From the NCBI RefSeq assembly GCF_019578655.1, contig NC_063264.1, positions 3,906,001-3,970,000 of the forward strand: a stretch of DNA of 64,000 bases, given 5' to 3'. This DNA comes from Ricinus communis (lineage: Eukaryota; Streptophyta; Magnoliopsida; Malpighiales; Euphorbiaceae). A program made the translations under genes and the position numbers. Below are positions 13,601 through 24,495 of the stretch, in pieces. The notes under the pieces were generated by a model that was not told where the DNA came from, did no database searches, and was given only the letters and a program-made list of their open reading frames with translations. Numbering within the stretch: position 1 is the stretch's first letter; each line of letters starts with the position of its first letter.

Positions 13601-15385
13601 ACTAACCTTAGGTATTCAATGTGAAAAGTAATTCTCTGTTTATATTTATCAACGATTGTTACACCTATATATACAAGTTATATCTCTAATATGAGAATTC
13701 AAATCAAATACTAACTCCTAAGTAAATCCCTAATTATTCTCCGATTATGTATAGCTGTACACTCCTAATTAATATGAAATAGTTGCAACAGTGTGAAAGA
13801 AAGATAATGTAGATTTCTTTTAGCTCAACCTATCGTAATCTGGCTACGGAAGACAGTTAATCGAAGATAATCATCTCATATTGCTTTCAAAACAGCTACA
13901 GCATTAGTGGCATTTTACATTCAAAGCATTGGATTGTGTGGAGCTAGAATTTTCTAAAGCAATACTCTTAGGCCTGCTTAAATAGCAGGTTCAATATGAT
14001 AGGTCGAAATCTTTCAGACCTTATGAGAAAAGAAAAGAAGTTCGTTAATTATATCAGCCAGAAAGACAAACCTTTTCAGTACATTTATGGCTTCAATTGC
14101 ACCTAAAACACCAACAGCTCCATCATATTTCCCAGAATATGGAATAGCATCAATGTGAGAACCAGTTGCAACTGCAGCGAGCTCTGGCTCAGAGCCATCC
14201 CTGACAAAAGAAAAGCAAAAGACCAGAAGTAGAGTACTTGCATAGAGACCTCAAGTAAAAAATCAAAGCTTCACGAGGTCTAGTGGAGTTTACAGAAGGT
14301 GCATTTCATAACATTATCAAAACTTAGTATGATATATATTAAGAATCAAATTAATGGGCAAAGAAAGACTCACCAACGACCAAATATGTTACCAACAGCA
14401 TCCTCTCTAACAGATAATCCAGAGAGTCCCATCAAATTTTTGATGTACCTGCAATCAGGCATGTGCAATTGCTTTGCAAGATGAGGATAAATGCTAAACC
14501 CAGTTGAATATAACAAATTTTCTAACATTGCTTAACATGGAAAACAGCGAATTCATCGCCAAATGTTTTTTCAACACAATCAAATAAAAAAGGACTCATC
14601 TCAACATAAGCATACATATAAAACCATGTTATTAAAACATACAATTCAGAGGCACAGCATCTGTGAAAGCAGTAAACTTTAGATACTAGAAGCTAGAGCC
14701 TCTCATTTTTTGGTCTAGAAATTGGTGATCCACACAAAAACTTATCAGAATCTTTTTTTTTTCAATGGGATCAGTGCTTACACCTGGAATTTACAAGTTC
14801 CTGTAGTCAACATAAGTTGTATTTGATGGTTAAGTACTGGAACAGAGTTACTGTATGCAAAAACACAAATGAAGTAGTAACAAGATGAATTTAGTAATTA
14901 TTTTTATATACAACAGAAACCAATCTAAAAAAGATGACCTATTAGATCACAATCCAACAACAGAAATCTAAAAAACAAATAAAAACTTACCTGCGTGCTA
15001 ATACATCTTTCTCGGAGTACAAGACCCTAGTAACTGATGGCGCAGGTGTATCAGAGAAAGCAGATAGTTCATCAATCTGATAAACGAAACAGACGACATT
15101 AACACAAAACTTGCACTAATAATCGAAAGCCAGCAAACCAAATAATGGACAAACTTAAAAGTGACATTGAGCACCAAAAGGATCAAACTTTAGTACTTGT
15201 TTTTGTAGAGTTTGAGTGTCCACTGAAAGTGAAGAAGGTGAAGCAATTGAGTGAGAGAGTTCATGAATTGGGTAACCAGAGAAGGCCTCCATGGTTGTGG
15301 TAATTGGGTCATCGTTATTTTGGGCTAAGATTGCCGAGATTGAATGGAGGAGCAGGAGAGGAAGAGAGAATCTAATCAATGACAT
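10607..15385 (-). CDS. AAH: Allantoate amidohydrolase (allantoate deiminase)
   Basis: Twelve exons on the minus strand: 15385-15197, 15076-14991, 14448-14374, 14200-14072, 13196-13110, 12975-12773, 12688-12586, 12099-12008, 11893-11831, 11667-11427, 11131-11091 and 10704-10607. They join in frame to 468 aa. The enzyme is a Mn-dependent M20-type amidohydrolase that releases CO2 and ammonia from allantoate, giving ureidoglycine in purine nitrogen recycling. Expected metal or substrate motifs are present: GSHIDAIPYSGKYDG (H132, D143), TSEEPTRFG (E177, E178), ELHIEQGP (H246) and SRAYHDSLFMA (H416). The first exon encodes a hydrophobic leader (MSLIRFSLPLLLLHSISAIL), fitting secretory-pathway entry; plant AAH is known to act in the ER. 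The wording GHAGAVLMPNRNDAGLAA and the C-terminal GYSHKPEEY favour AAH over ureidoglycolate amidohydrolase. Confidence 0.95.
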
Positions 15386-16321
15386 GCTTTTTTTTTTTTT
15401 TTTTGATTCTCAAAGTTTATGGACTATGGTTGAGCAGTGAGCGAGCACAGTACACCAATGCTGTAATCTTTCTGCGAGGGGGTGCAAATCTGACGTTTGC
15501 CTTTTCTTTTATTCTTTTTTGGTATTTTTTGTCGTCTTGTCTATATGGAACTGGAAAGCTAGGCTGTACTTACTATTTAATTAGCTTTTTTAAAAACAAT
15601 AATCACAATGGAGTTGAGAAAGAAAAATCTGACTTGGTACAGGCTACATAAGCTCAATCGATTACATGGCAATACCATGCAAGCCTTCTATGATTTGGCA
15701 GACACGCATAAGTAAACCCAGCCAAAATATCCGTTCAAACTACAAAAACAAACCAGTCAGACTTAAAAATTTCCAATTAATACTGAAATTATAAAAAAAA
15801 GAGACCCATTAAGGTTTAACACTTTATTAATTTTAATTGACTTTCAATCTAAACCGACCCGTCCCAATCTTTAAGAGATTAAAAGTATTAATTGAGTGAA
15901 TTAATTTTTGTTTGAGATGCCATACACATTCTTGTTTTGTAATCATTAAACTATTATGGAATAATGTTGCGCATGCCACATCAGTAAAAGGAGATGATGT
16001 TCATAATGTGTTTTGTGTCACAGAAGCTAATAGAATGTGATGGGCACAGCCCACAGATAGCCCGTAAGCAAAAGAAACTGACGTGGAACATACTGGGAAA
16101 AAACCCCAAATGTAATTGCTTTTGTGTCACGCACTTCACTGGCCAATGTGTTGACATGGCCTGTGACACATAAGTATAGGCCTATTCGGGAAGTTCGACG
16201 GGTCCTGTTCCTGTTCCTGTTCCTGTTAATTGCCCCAAAGCCGCAAATACAGAGCTTACACAAAAAAAAAAAAAAAAACACTTGCAGCTTCTCGGAGAAG
16301 AAATATAGAAAAGGACAGAAA
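15386..16321. promoter_or_regulatory. Shared upstream region of AAH and XRCC4 (head to head)
   Basis: The two start codons face away from each other with 936 bp between them, so both promoters must lie here. A long T run directly precedes the AAH start. Four CCTGTT units (16204-16227) and an A run lie just upstream of XRCC4. No convincing TATA box was found for either gene, in keeping with housekeeping-type promoters. Whether this is a true bidirectional promoter is inference. Confidence 0.55.
16204..16227. repeat. CCTGTT hexanucleotide repeat, four units
   Basis: Four perfect tandem copies about 95 bp upstream of the XRCC4 start codon, probably in its promoter or leader. Confidence 0.9.
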
Positions 16322-17282
16322 ATGGAGACATCAAAGATAACAACAGAAGCAGAAACAGCGAGGCACACGTGTCTAAAGCTCGAAATCACCGAACCAATAT
16401 TCGTAAAAGGGACATGGTTCGACTCCCACTTCCACCTCTCCATCACCGATGGGCTCAACGCTTGGGTCTGCAACGGTATTTCCTTTTCAGCTACGCTTAT
16501 GTTAGTCTTTGAGCACAAGCTTAAGCATTTCTACTTGAAATTTTGACAGCGACAGAAGGGCAAGTGAAAGAGAGAGCAGCGCAGTGGGACCAGCCGGTGT
16601 CTGAATACATCAATTTAGCCGAACATTACTTAGGGTTTCAGCAGCCCGGTTCAATCTATCGGTTCGCTGATGCCGGTGATAGCCATAAACGCGTGAGTGA
16701 ATCAGTTGCTTGAGTTTTTACTATAAATGCAATTTGGTTCTCTAATTAATTTGGTGTAATTGCAGTTGTCATGGACATTTGAAAAGGAAGGGACAAAGCT
16801 AGAATGGAGATGGAAATGCCAACCATCTCCTGATAATAAGATGACTACTGCAGGAATCTTGGACTTTCTCATGGATGCTAATATCAGGCTCAGTGTGAGC
16901 TTCATTTTGGCACTTGTTAGATAGATGACTTACGTTCTTTTCGTTATTGTAATTACATTAATAAAATATGTACGTCTAGGAAGAAGTTGTTAAGAAGACT
17001 CGTTCGTTCGAGCGGTTAAAGGAGGAAGCTGACAAGTGTTTGACACAAAGTGAGAGATTTGCCGGTGAGAAAACTGAATTTGAATCTTCAATATATGCAA
17101 AGGTGTGTGCCTTTAAGTGTCTATTTCTTTTGTCTTCTCAAACAATTTTAGTTGAAGATTTGTTATTACTGTCACTTCAGCTCTAGATCAAGCTGATTTC
17201 TTGCTGCCAAAACATTACATGCCTACATTTTGTTAGTGCACTTTATAATTCTCCTTGGAATAAGAGAAAAATAATGATGGTG

Positions 17283-17326
<44 letters not shown>

Positions 17327-18100
17327 TTCTTGTAAATTGCATATGAGTGACTATTTCCATATGAATCTTAGTTTGGAAATTCACATTTCCAGTTCCTTAT
17401 ATTTGTTTACTACTGCATCGACCTGGTAGATGGCGGTGGTTCAGTAACAAATATCACTTCAGCCTTTCACTGTCAAAATTGAGGAAAGGAATTATGTTGG
17501 GGATTTGTGCTTTTCCTTTTGAAAAGCAAAATCTTTCATGATTTCAAAGAATGGATGGGCTGATGAAGCATCTTGCATAGTAACATTTGCTCTACGAGAT
17601 ATTAACAAAGTATGGATAAGCTAAATTTAAGAGGCACTTTGTTGGGAGTTTATTGCTCTGTTATATCTTTCCAGTTCTATGATAAAGATATACATTTTTA
17701 CTCAAGATCTGTTTAAATGTTATTTTTATATAAATTGTATTGTTAATGCAGTGTCTCAAGTTTCTATCATATCCTAGGGCTAATAGAGTCTATCATCATC
17801 TTGTGTCTTTTCTCACAGTTTAGGACTGATTTCACCATTCTCTGCTTCTAGTTTCTTGCAGTCTTGAATTCAAAGAAACGAAAGCTCAGGCAGCTTCGAG
17901 ATCAGCTCTCAAAGAAGGAAGCTTCAGGAAAATTGCCACAAGAAGAGGAAGAAGAATCCACAGACAAAACTGAGAGTTTTGAAGAAGATAGTAGTGATGG
18001 TGACAAGAGTGAGGAAGAACCTCTGGAAAAAGTTACAGGAACTTCAGAGGATAAACCATCAAGCAGGGGGCGTGGTAGAAAGAGGATCACACGCAAGTAG
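16322..18100 (+). CDS. XRCC4: DNA repair protein XRCC4
   Basis: Five exons: 16322-16475, 16550-16692, 16766-16894, 16980-17102 and 17852-18100, joining to 265 aa, a normal plant XRCC4 length. XRCC4 partners DNA ligase IV in non-homologous end joining in the nucleus. The N-terminal head (about residues 1-130) carries the plant signatures FVKGTWFDSHFHLSITDGLN, QWDQPVSEYINLAEHYLGFQ and KLEWRWKCQPSPD. A helical stalk follows (about 135-200) through EEVVKKTRSFERLKEEADKC and AVLNSKKRKLRQLRDQLSKK; this stalk dimerises and binds the ligase in the family. The C-terminus is acidic and serine-rich and ends in a basic RGRGRKR segment that could serve as a nuclear signal. The ATG at 16322 is the family start; upstream in-frame sequence crosses the leader. 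Intron 4 is long (749 bp) and contains a TAA microsatellite. Confidence 0.95.
17283..17326. repeat. TAA trinucleotide microsatellite in XRCC4 intron 4
   Basis: About 14 tandem TAA/ATA units, uninterrupted and probably polymorphic. Confidence 0.95.
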
Positions 18101-19290
18101 CATCTCACACTGGCAAATTTCAGGTTCCAGCAGGTTTTAGCATGCCAACAAGTTGAAAGATAACGTAGGAAATAGGAACCTGGGATGCTGGGATGAAGGG
18201 TTTTTTTTTTTTCAATCATCTATGTGATTATCTTTTGACCATAGGCTTTAGGTTTATTATTGCCCAGTCTTCTGCCTGAAATATTATGTTTGATGTGTTA
18301 TAAATTTTAACTGTTGACATAATGCATCAACATCATTATTACCAGAAGGAATTAAGGTTTAAAACCAAGTGTAATTTCTTCACTTGCTCTGAAGTATTCA
18401 CATATTTCATAAACCGCTTAGATTGCATGCGTAACAAATTAATATACTATACAAATTGCAGCAGATCTGCAAACCCAGACCATATATTAGTTAAATCAAT
18501 CAACAACAGATAAATCTTAAATGTTTAAATTAATATCAACATGAAGAGCGAAAACTCTGATAATCATCGATAATTACTCTTCTTTTGCTGTAGAGAAACT
18601 ATTTTCAATTGCCCAACTGACAAATATGAACTTTCTGTTATGATTTTTTTCAAATCAAATTACACAATAGATAATAGCTCTTGCCATCTCAATTTTGGTT
18701 TTGATGGGACTCAAATTGGTCAAGTATGGCGCTTGTTCTTTGCATATTCTATTGCTTTTATTTGCCTCATTTGAATCTCGTCGACAGCTCCCAAAGGCAC
18801 ACAGAATTGCTTGACATATAGCATTAGGAGTTCGGGGTGATAAAATCAAGCACACAACTTGCTCTTAAAAAATTCTGTAAATGGTAAAATAAAACTAGAG
18901 AAATTGATCTTATCACCTGAGAATGGAATAGAGATTTAAAAAAGGTGATAGTATTATCAATTTCTTCTAATTATCTGCTTCTGCATGTCTGTGATGCCGT
19001 CTAGGATTCCATGTTGTACTTGAGCATTTGTTTGCGTTATATTTTGAACCAGTCTTCATTTATTCTTCCCCATGTATGCAAGGAACCTATTCGCAATTAG
19101 TTGCAAAGATTATTATTACTCTTAAGGATGATCTTGTCTCGTCTCCCATGGATGCTGCCTAAATGGTGGATAATACTAGATCACTAAACTCGTCATCAAC
19201 TATCATGGCTTGTCTCAGAAAAGAAATTTTTAGTCCCCTGTTTCATCTCTATACTTTCTGCCGGCGACCTTGAAATGGGATCATTTTGTT
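18101..19290. other. Gene-free spacer between XRCC4 and the protease inhibitor
   Basis: The first 200 bp are likely the XRCC4 3' untranslated region. The rest shows no supported gene. Confidence 0.5.
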
Positions 19291-19303
19291 GCTATATATA
19301 CCC
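19290..19303 (+). promoter_or_regulatory. TATA box of the protease inhibitor gene
   Basis: A CTATATATACCCC motif lies about 70 bp upstream of the first ATG (19369), as expected for a strongly inducible plant promoter. It places both candidate start codons (19369 and 19479) inside the transcript. Confidence 0.6.
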
Positions 19304-19368
19304 CTTTATACTCCAACTACAAACTCACCTTTAAAGAGAGAAAATCTAGGATAAGCAAAGAAGTGAAG

Positions 19369-19691
19369 ATGTCAAGTTGTGAAGACGAGATATAGCCGAG
19401 CTAATTACTGGCATATAATTCAGTTAAAACTTCTCATTATATAGCCGAGCCGGTAGTTAACAGCTGATACGTATTCTCATGTCCATCGAATTCGCAGGTA
19501 AGAGTTCGTGGCCGGAGCTGGTTGGCAATAATGGGGAGGCAGCAACGGCTATTATCATGAGAGAAAACCCAAGAGTTAAGGCAAACACTGTGAAGGAAGG
19601 GTCACCCGTATCAGGGGATTTTCGAAGCGACAGGGTTCGTGTGTTCATTGATGACAATCATATAGTCACTCTAGTGCCTAAAATTGGATAG
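19369..19691 (+). CDS. Potato inhibitor I family serine protease inhibitor
   Basis: The core KSSWPELVG, RENPRV, EGSPV, DFRSDRVRVFIDD and VPKIG is diagnostic of the family, which inhibits serine proteases through an exposed loop and acts in defence. Two gene models fit. (a) Unspliced start at 19479, MSIEFAGKSSWPELVG, 70 aa, the usual family length. (b) Start at 19369 (MSSC), intron 19379-19497 with a GTGAAG donor and CGCAG acceptor, 67 aa in frame. Unspliced, the upstream ATG gives only an eight-codon frame ending in TAG. By alignment with the family the scissile P1-P1' pair should be Gly-Asp in PVSGDF, an unusual P1, and the second Cys of the common disulfide is Ser (DFRSDR). The coding core is intact. 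Confidence 0.88.
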
Positions 19692-21090
19692 CTAAAGTTG
19701 CGTTGCTTGTCAATTTGTTATGTGTTAATGTGATTTAAAAATCAATAATGCTGTGCTTCTGTTCGATTAATTTTCTAGTTCTTGTGCTACTATTATAACT
19801 AAAAGGTCATGAATCATGATATATAGGAATGTTTTTAAACATCAGACTTGCCAATTACACATACGTACCCACAGATGGAGGCACAAGTCAACAAAAACAA
19901 AAATGGTGTGTGCATGGAGCTCGCCACAAAGAGATCATAGTCTAAGCCATCACGTCCCGTCTTCGAGTGTTCTGCAAATGCTAGCTCAGAAATACCCTTC
20001 TCATAAGTCAATGTCCCCATTTACACTAACATATTTGATGCCATAACGGGTTCTTTTTTCTTTCCTCCCATTTCTTTTCTTTCTTGTTCATCCATTGCAA
20101 GATTCACGTTGAATTCATACCCGATAACACATTATCGCGTGGCCGATTTTTAATTTCTCTTCTTTTTTTAGGAAATTTATAGAAGAAGAAGCCCTTTTTC
20201 TCGTTAAAAAAAAATGAATCTCTGCGACTTTCGATATACTTAAAAAGAAAAACTGACCATGTTCAAATATAAGGTCCTACTAATTGGTTGATCTTGAATT
20301 ATAATTAATTAATTTAATGACATTCAACAAGTTCACAATCGAAAGTACCAACACCGATTGTTTACCGCCTAACATGTTTACAAAAATAATTAAGTATAGT
20401 TTGAGTTTTGAGATTTTGAAATCATGAATTTAAAATTTTTAAATTTTTAAAATTTTATCGTTTAATTAAATATAAAAATATTAATTTTTATTTAGAGTTA
20501 AAAGATAATTCTGAAATTAAATAAATTTATTAGCAAAGATATTAAAATAAAAAATATTATAGCAATTCGTCATTCTATTAAAATGGTGGATTTTGGATTT
20601 TTTTCACCTTTTAGTTAGGAAATTAAAACCTTTAAAAATGAGAGATTTTAAAGCATGAATTTTTTTAAAAAATTTATAGATTTTAGAATATTTTTTTAAT
20701 TATTAAATAATAAATTTTATAAAAAAAATTATTTAAAATCTCTCACTCGGAACAATTTTTAAGTGATAATGAAAATCAGTAATTTTAAATAATAAAACTA
20801 TTCATATTAACAGCTTGTGAGAGTAAGCAAGAATGACATGAAACTTCTGCCTGCCTTGTGTTAAACGTTGCTGTTTACGTGCTTGATTTGAGAATTGAGA
20901 CCATCTCTTTTACCAAATTTCAAAGTCAATAGTAAGAACTTAAGAAAATAAGAATGTTCAATTCGGCCCAGTCAATCAACTATCCTCAACTTTGAACAAA
21001 CAAAAACAGAATGTCAGCTCGTTTTTCTTATCAAAACTAGACCCAAAAAAGAAAAATTAAATTATTTATCTAATTATACACCTCTTATGG
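19692..21090. other. Gene-free AT-rich spacer
   Basis: No supported gene. 20400-20770 is extremely AT-rich with AAATTTTTAAA words in both orientations. A minus-strand open frame at 20020-19835 has no recognisable domain. Confidence 0.5.
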
Positions 21091-21095
21091 ATATC

Positions 21096-21104
21096 TATAT
21101 AAAT
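21096..21104 (+). promoter_or_regulatory. TATA box of secreted-peptide gene A
   Basis: TATATAAAT lies 93 bp before the ATG at 21189. It rules out the in-frame ATG at 21087, which would lie upstream of transcription start. Confidence 0.6.
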
Positions 21105-21188
21105 GCACAGAAACTTCCTATAGATCCCATTTTCAATCTCGTCCTTTTAACTGAAAACAAAAGATCCTTCAAAACTTTGATCAGACAA

Positions 21189-21527
21189 ATGGAGATCAAT
21201 AAAAGAATTCACTTTACAAATTCTTTTAAGTTCTTTACCATATTGTTCACTATAACCACGCCACTACAACTAGGAGAAGCTATTAGAACTTCCCATGGAG
21301 AGCAATGGCTGACGAATAATTTCTTAAATTCTCTCAAGAAAGGTCCGGTCCCGCCGTCTTCTAGTTCTCCTTGTACATACATCCCAGTAGGAGGAAGTGG
21401 GCATTGCCCTACCTTGAGTGGAATGAACTTTGCTGGCCGTCTCGACCATCGTGCACCGCCTCGACCTACTGCTGCCACCTTTACCTCTGATATTCAGAGG
21501 AGCGACATGCAAAATCCAAGTTCTTGA
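21189..21527 (+). CDS. Small secreted peptide precursor A
   Basis: Intronless frame of 112 aa. Residues 12-30 form a hydrophobic segment (FKFFTILFTITTPLQLGEA) compatible with a signal peptide. A variable middle is followed by a C-terminal block GPVPPSSSSPCTYIP, then GGSGHCP, then MNFAGR and a proline/arginine-rich tail. The two cysteines and the spacing CT-x-IP, GG, CP, MN-x-AG match the minus-strand gene at 25743-26054, so the two are paralogues of one family. The layout (leader, variable linker, short conserved C-terminal motif) is typical of plant signalling-peptide precursors. I cannot name the family and assign no receptor or process. Confidence 0.75.
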   Translation: MEINKRIHFTNSFKFFTILFTITTPLQLGEAIRTSHGEQWLTNNFLNSLKKGPVPPSSSSPCTYIPVGGSGHCPTLSGMNFAGRLDHRAPPRPTAATFTSDIQRSDMQNPSS

Positions 21528-21696
21528 TCTTTGTATTTACATCTCCGCAAGCTACCCCATTCCTACGCTCATCACTTTGTAGTGGTATTGAGTTTTCTGT
21601 TTGGTTACATGGCAAAACATACTTAAGAAGCATGGTCTGCTTATATCATTTTCATAATCTATGATTATAATAAGTGTACGAAGTTATCAAACCAAT

Positions 21697-22140
21697 TAGC
21701 ATGTGTTTAAAGTACTAATTGACTCTCCAAATAGAATAATTTGCAATGGCATTCAACTAAAGCAAAGCCCCATATCTTTTGGCTTCTTTTCTTGACCTGC
21801 AGAAAGCCATCTTTTTAAGTTTTCAAAGAGTTGAAACATATTGGGATAATTGATTTTAATTATCTGGAACAATATGACTCCCTTAATTTGATGAAAATTG
21901 AAAGCACTGAACTTCTGAACCATTAAACTATTCTTATTAAATAGTGACAGTAGCACCTAAACAACTGTTGTTTTTTTTTTCCTTTTGTATTTATATAAAC
22001 TGTCCAAAGTTTAGAATTTGACTCAAACATTTACATAAAACTTCTAACTCTTTTTGCTTGCATATTCTTTTGAATTTAGTTAGATAATGAAGTACTATAT
22101 GTAATCTTTTGGGCCGGTAATTGACAGACAAACTTTAGAC
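21697..22140. repeat. Duplicated non-coding block, copy 1
   Basis: This block, downstream of peptide gene A, recurs as diverged sequence about 2.37 kb to the right in the same orientation. Shared landmarks in order are TGTGTTTAAAGTA, TTCAACTAAAGCAA / TTCAACCAAAGCAA, GGCTTCTTTTCTTGAC, AGAAAGCCA, CAAACATTTACATAA / CAAAACATTTGAATAA, and GAGACAAGCTTTAGAC / CAGACAAACTTTAGAC near the end. Confidence 0.75.
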
Positions 22141-23010
22141 AATGCCTAAAATTACAAATTTAGTAGTTTAATTTTTATTTTTCTATTTTTTTATCTAAGT
22201 CTTTTTTATTTAATTAAATATTTAAACCTACTAAAAATATTTAATGTGATATTTTCTAGCCACTTTTTCAAGTTAAAATATTTATTTGACTTATTTTAAA
22301 TAGTAAATTAATTTAAATACCATTCTTTAAAATAATCTTGTCTTTTTTTTTTATTTTTTTATCTATTTTGGCACTATTTTTTAAAAAAAATTATTTTTTT
22401 ATCAAGAAATTAAAAAAAAGTTATAGGTCTTTCTCAGGCATCCGAATAACAATTAAAAAAGAAAATAAATATATTCTTCTTATTTTTTTAGTATTTTCCT
22501 ATATTCACTTAAAAGAAAAATATATTAAATTTTCATAGAAAGAAAACAATTAATAGAATTAAAAAATAATGAATAATTTATTTTAAAAAATATTTAAAAT
22601 TTAAGATTTAAAAAATTAATCCAACATTTTTACTTTTTAATGTTAAGATAAAATTTAATAAAAAAAATAAAAAAATAAAGAAAAAAGAAATAGAAAAAAT
22701 GCATTTTGCCATTTTAAAGAGAACACCCATATGAAAAGAGAAATACCGAAAATTAGAATATAAAGTTATGGAATGCATATTGATAAAAAAAATTCCATGC
22801 CACTTTAAATTTAAGAAGAATTCTTTTTCTATACTAAATATATGTCCTCATATATATATCAAATCGATAGATAATTAATACATATTTATTAATTTTAAAT
22901 GAATGAATATGTATCAATTATCTAACATCAAAATATAAAACACTCATAATATGTATTATTCTATTGAATTATATTAGCATCATAATAATTTCGGACTTAT
23001 TGAAGAGTAC
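22141..23010. other. AT-rich spacer between duplicated block and copia remnant
   Basis: Very AT-rich with no coding signal on either strand. Confidence 0.5.
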
Positions 23011-23014
23011 AAAT

Positions 23015-23640
23015 ATACATGTGTTTAACTCCAATGGCAACTGCACCAACACTGTCCAAACACATTGGAAAAAGGAAGATGAATACAGACAAGTGATTGA
23101 CTATATATCAACTATTACGTTGACTTAAGCATATGGCAACCCCGAATATATTATCAAATGGCTTAAAGTCTATATTGTAATTGCATTGTTTTACAAGAAG
23201 TGATTGAATGACAGACGATCTACTAATATATGATTGTGGAATTTTTAATTGTTGATATCATAGACGGTAAAATAAATAATCCTCAATTGTTTGCTCATCA
23301 ATTGAAGGTGAGCAACGATAATAGCAAATGCCACTGCAGCAATTCTATGTATGTCTCAAATCCTTGCTTATGGGAATCGGTTTTCCATGTGAAAACTGAG
23401 GTACTTATATGGTGTAATAATATTGGCGCAATTTATCTTACAGAAGCTCCCTTGTGTTCCATGCTTGAAGCAGATATAGAAGCTAGACTATCATTTATTT
23501 GGCAGCAAATCATATATGGTTTTATGGAAGTGAGCAGACATTTTTACTAAGCTTTTGAATTGTTCGATGGCTTTTAGTTCTTACGAAAAATACGAATCGG
23601 AGTTTAAAGAAGGGGAAGGAGAAGAATCATAAGTGAAATC
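23015..23640 (+). pseudogene. Decayed Ty1/copia reverse-transcriptase/RNase H fragment
   Basis: Several frames carry recognisable copia pol words in the right order: LTPMATAPTLSKHIG near 23027 (RT end), LIWCNNIGAIYLT near 23408 (RNase H), and ADIFTKLLN near 23540, the usual end of copia RNase H. Stops and frame changes separate them, so nothing functional remains. No LTRs were found around it. It sits between the two copies of the duplicated block. Confidence 0.8.
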
Positions 23641-24068
23641 CAATCCCTTCGCTGGAAAAAGAAATCCAGTCAATTTTTTATTACATGATATTACATAAGC
23701 CCCGTCGAAGACACCAATCGATCAGACGATAACTCCTTTGATAGAGCTCGAAGGAGAGGGGGGGTGGTGGGGTTATTAAGGGATTTGGATGTATTCATCT
23801 AGTTATCAAACTAGATGCTAAGGGTCATTGTATACTTATCTTACTACATTGTGTAAAATCGGTAGTATATATGCTCGTGTCACAAGTTGAGATATCTTTA
23901 AGGGTGATAAAATATTATTTTAAAAGTCTCAACGTAACTGTATATTTAACATTCAAATTTAAAATTTTAATTAAACAAGAATATCATTATTTTATTTTAT
24001 ATATCTTTAAATACTTATAAAGTTTTAAAATTAATAATTATAATATGCATTTAGTCGGCCTCCGAAAT

Positions 24069-24495
24069 GCAAAGTGTGTTTAAAGTATAATTGAGTCTCT
24101 AAACACAGTAATTTGAATTCATATTCAACCAAAGCAAGCCCGATTTATGGCTTCTTTTCTTGACTTAGAAAGCCAGCCTTATCAGTTTTGAAAGGAGTCA
24201 CTGGAAAATGAGTTGGAAATCCAAATAACAAATTTTGATAATTAATCTTATTAATTTTGGAAATTTATATGGCTGCCTTTAGTTCAATGGAAAATGAGAA
24301 CCAACATTGAACTTGTGAACTATTTATTCTCATTAAGGGTCCAACATAAAGATTTGACCCCAAAACATTTGAATAACAATTTCTAACGTTTATTGCTCGG
24401 ATATCTTTGGTGGAAATTAAGTAATGAAATTATCTTGAAGAAGACCAGATTCTTGCCTGTGTTGGTAATCGAGAGACAAGCTTTAGACGCGGCTC
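24069..24495. repeat. Duplicated non-coding block, copy 2
   Basis: Second copy of the block at 21697-22140, same orientation, diverged by substitutions and small indels. No peptide gene remains in front of it; that position holds the end of the copia remnant and unrelated sequence. Confidence 0.75.

Noticed and set aside
16124..16321. Longer N-terminus for XRCC4
   Set aside because: The upstream codons cross the CCTGTT repeat and an A run and do not match the conserved XRCC4 start.
19835..20020. Minus-strand frame MGTLTYEKGISELAF
   Set aside because: Looks protein-like in part but has no family, no leader or promoter, and an in-frame stop just upstream.
21087..21188. Longer N-terminus for secreted peptide A
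   Set aside because: The ATG at 21087 precedes the TATA box, and the hydrophobic leader fits the ATG at 21189.
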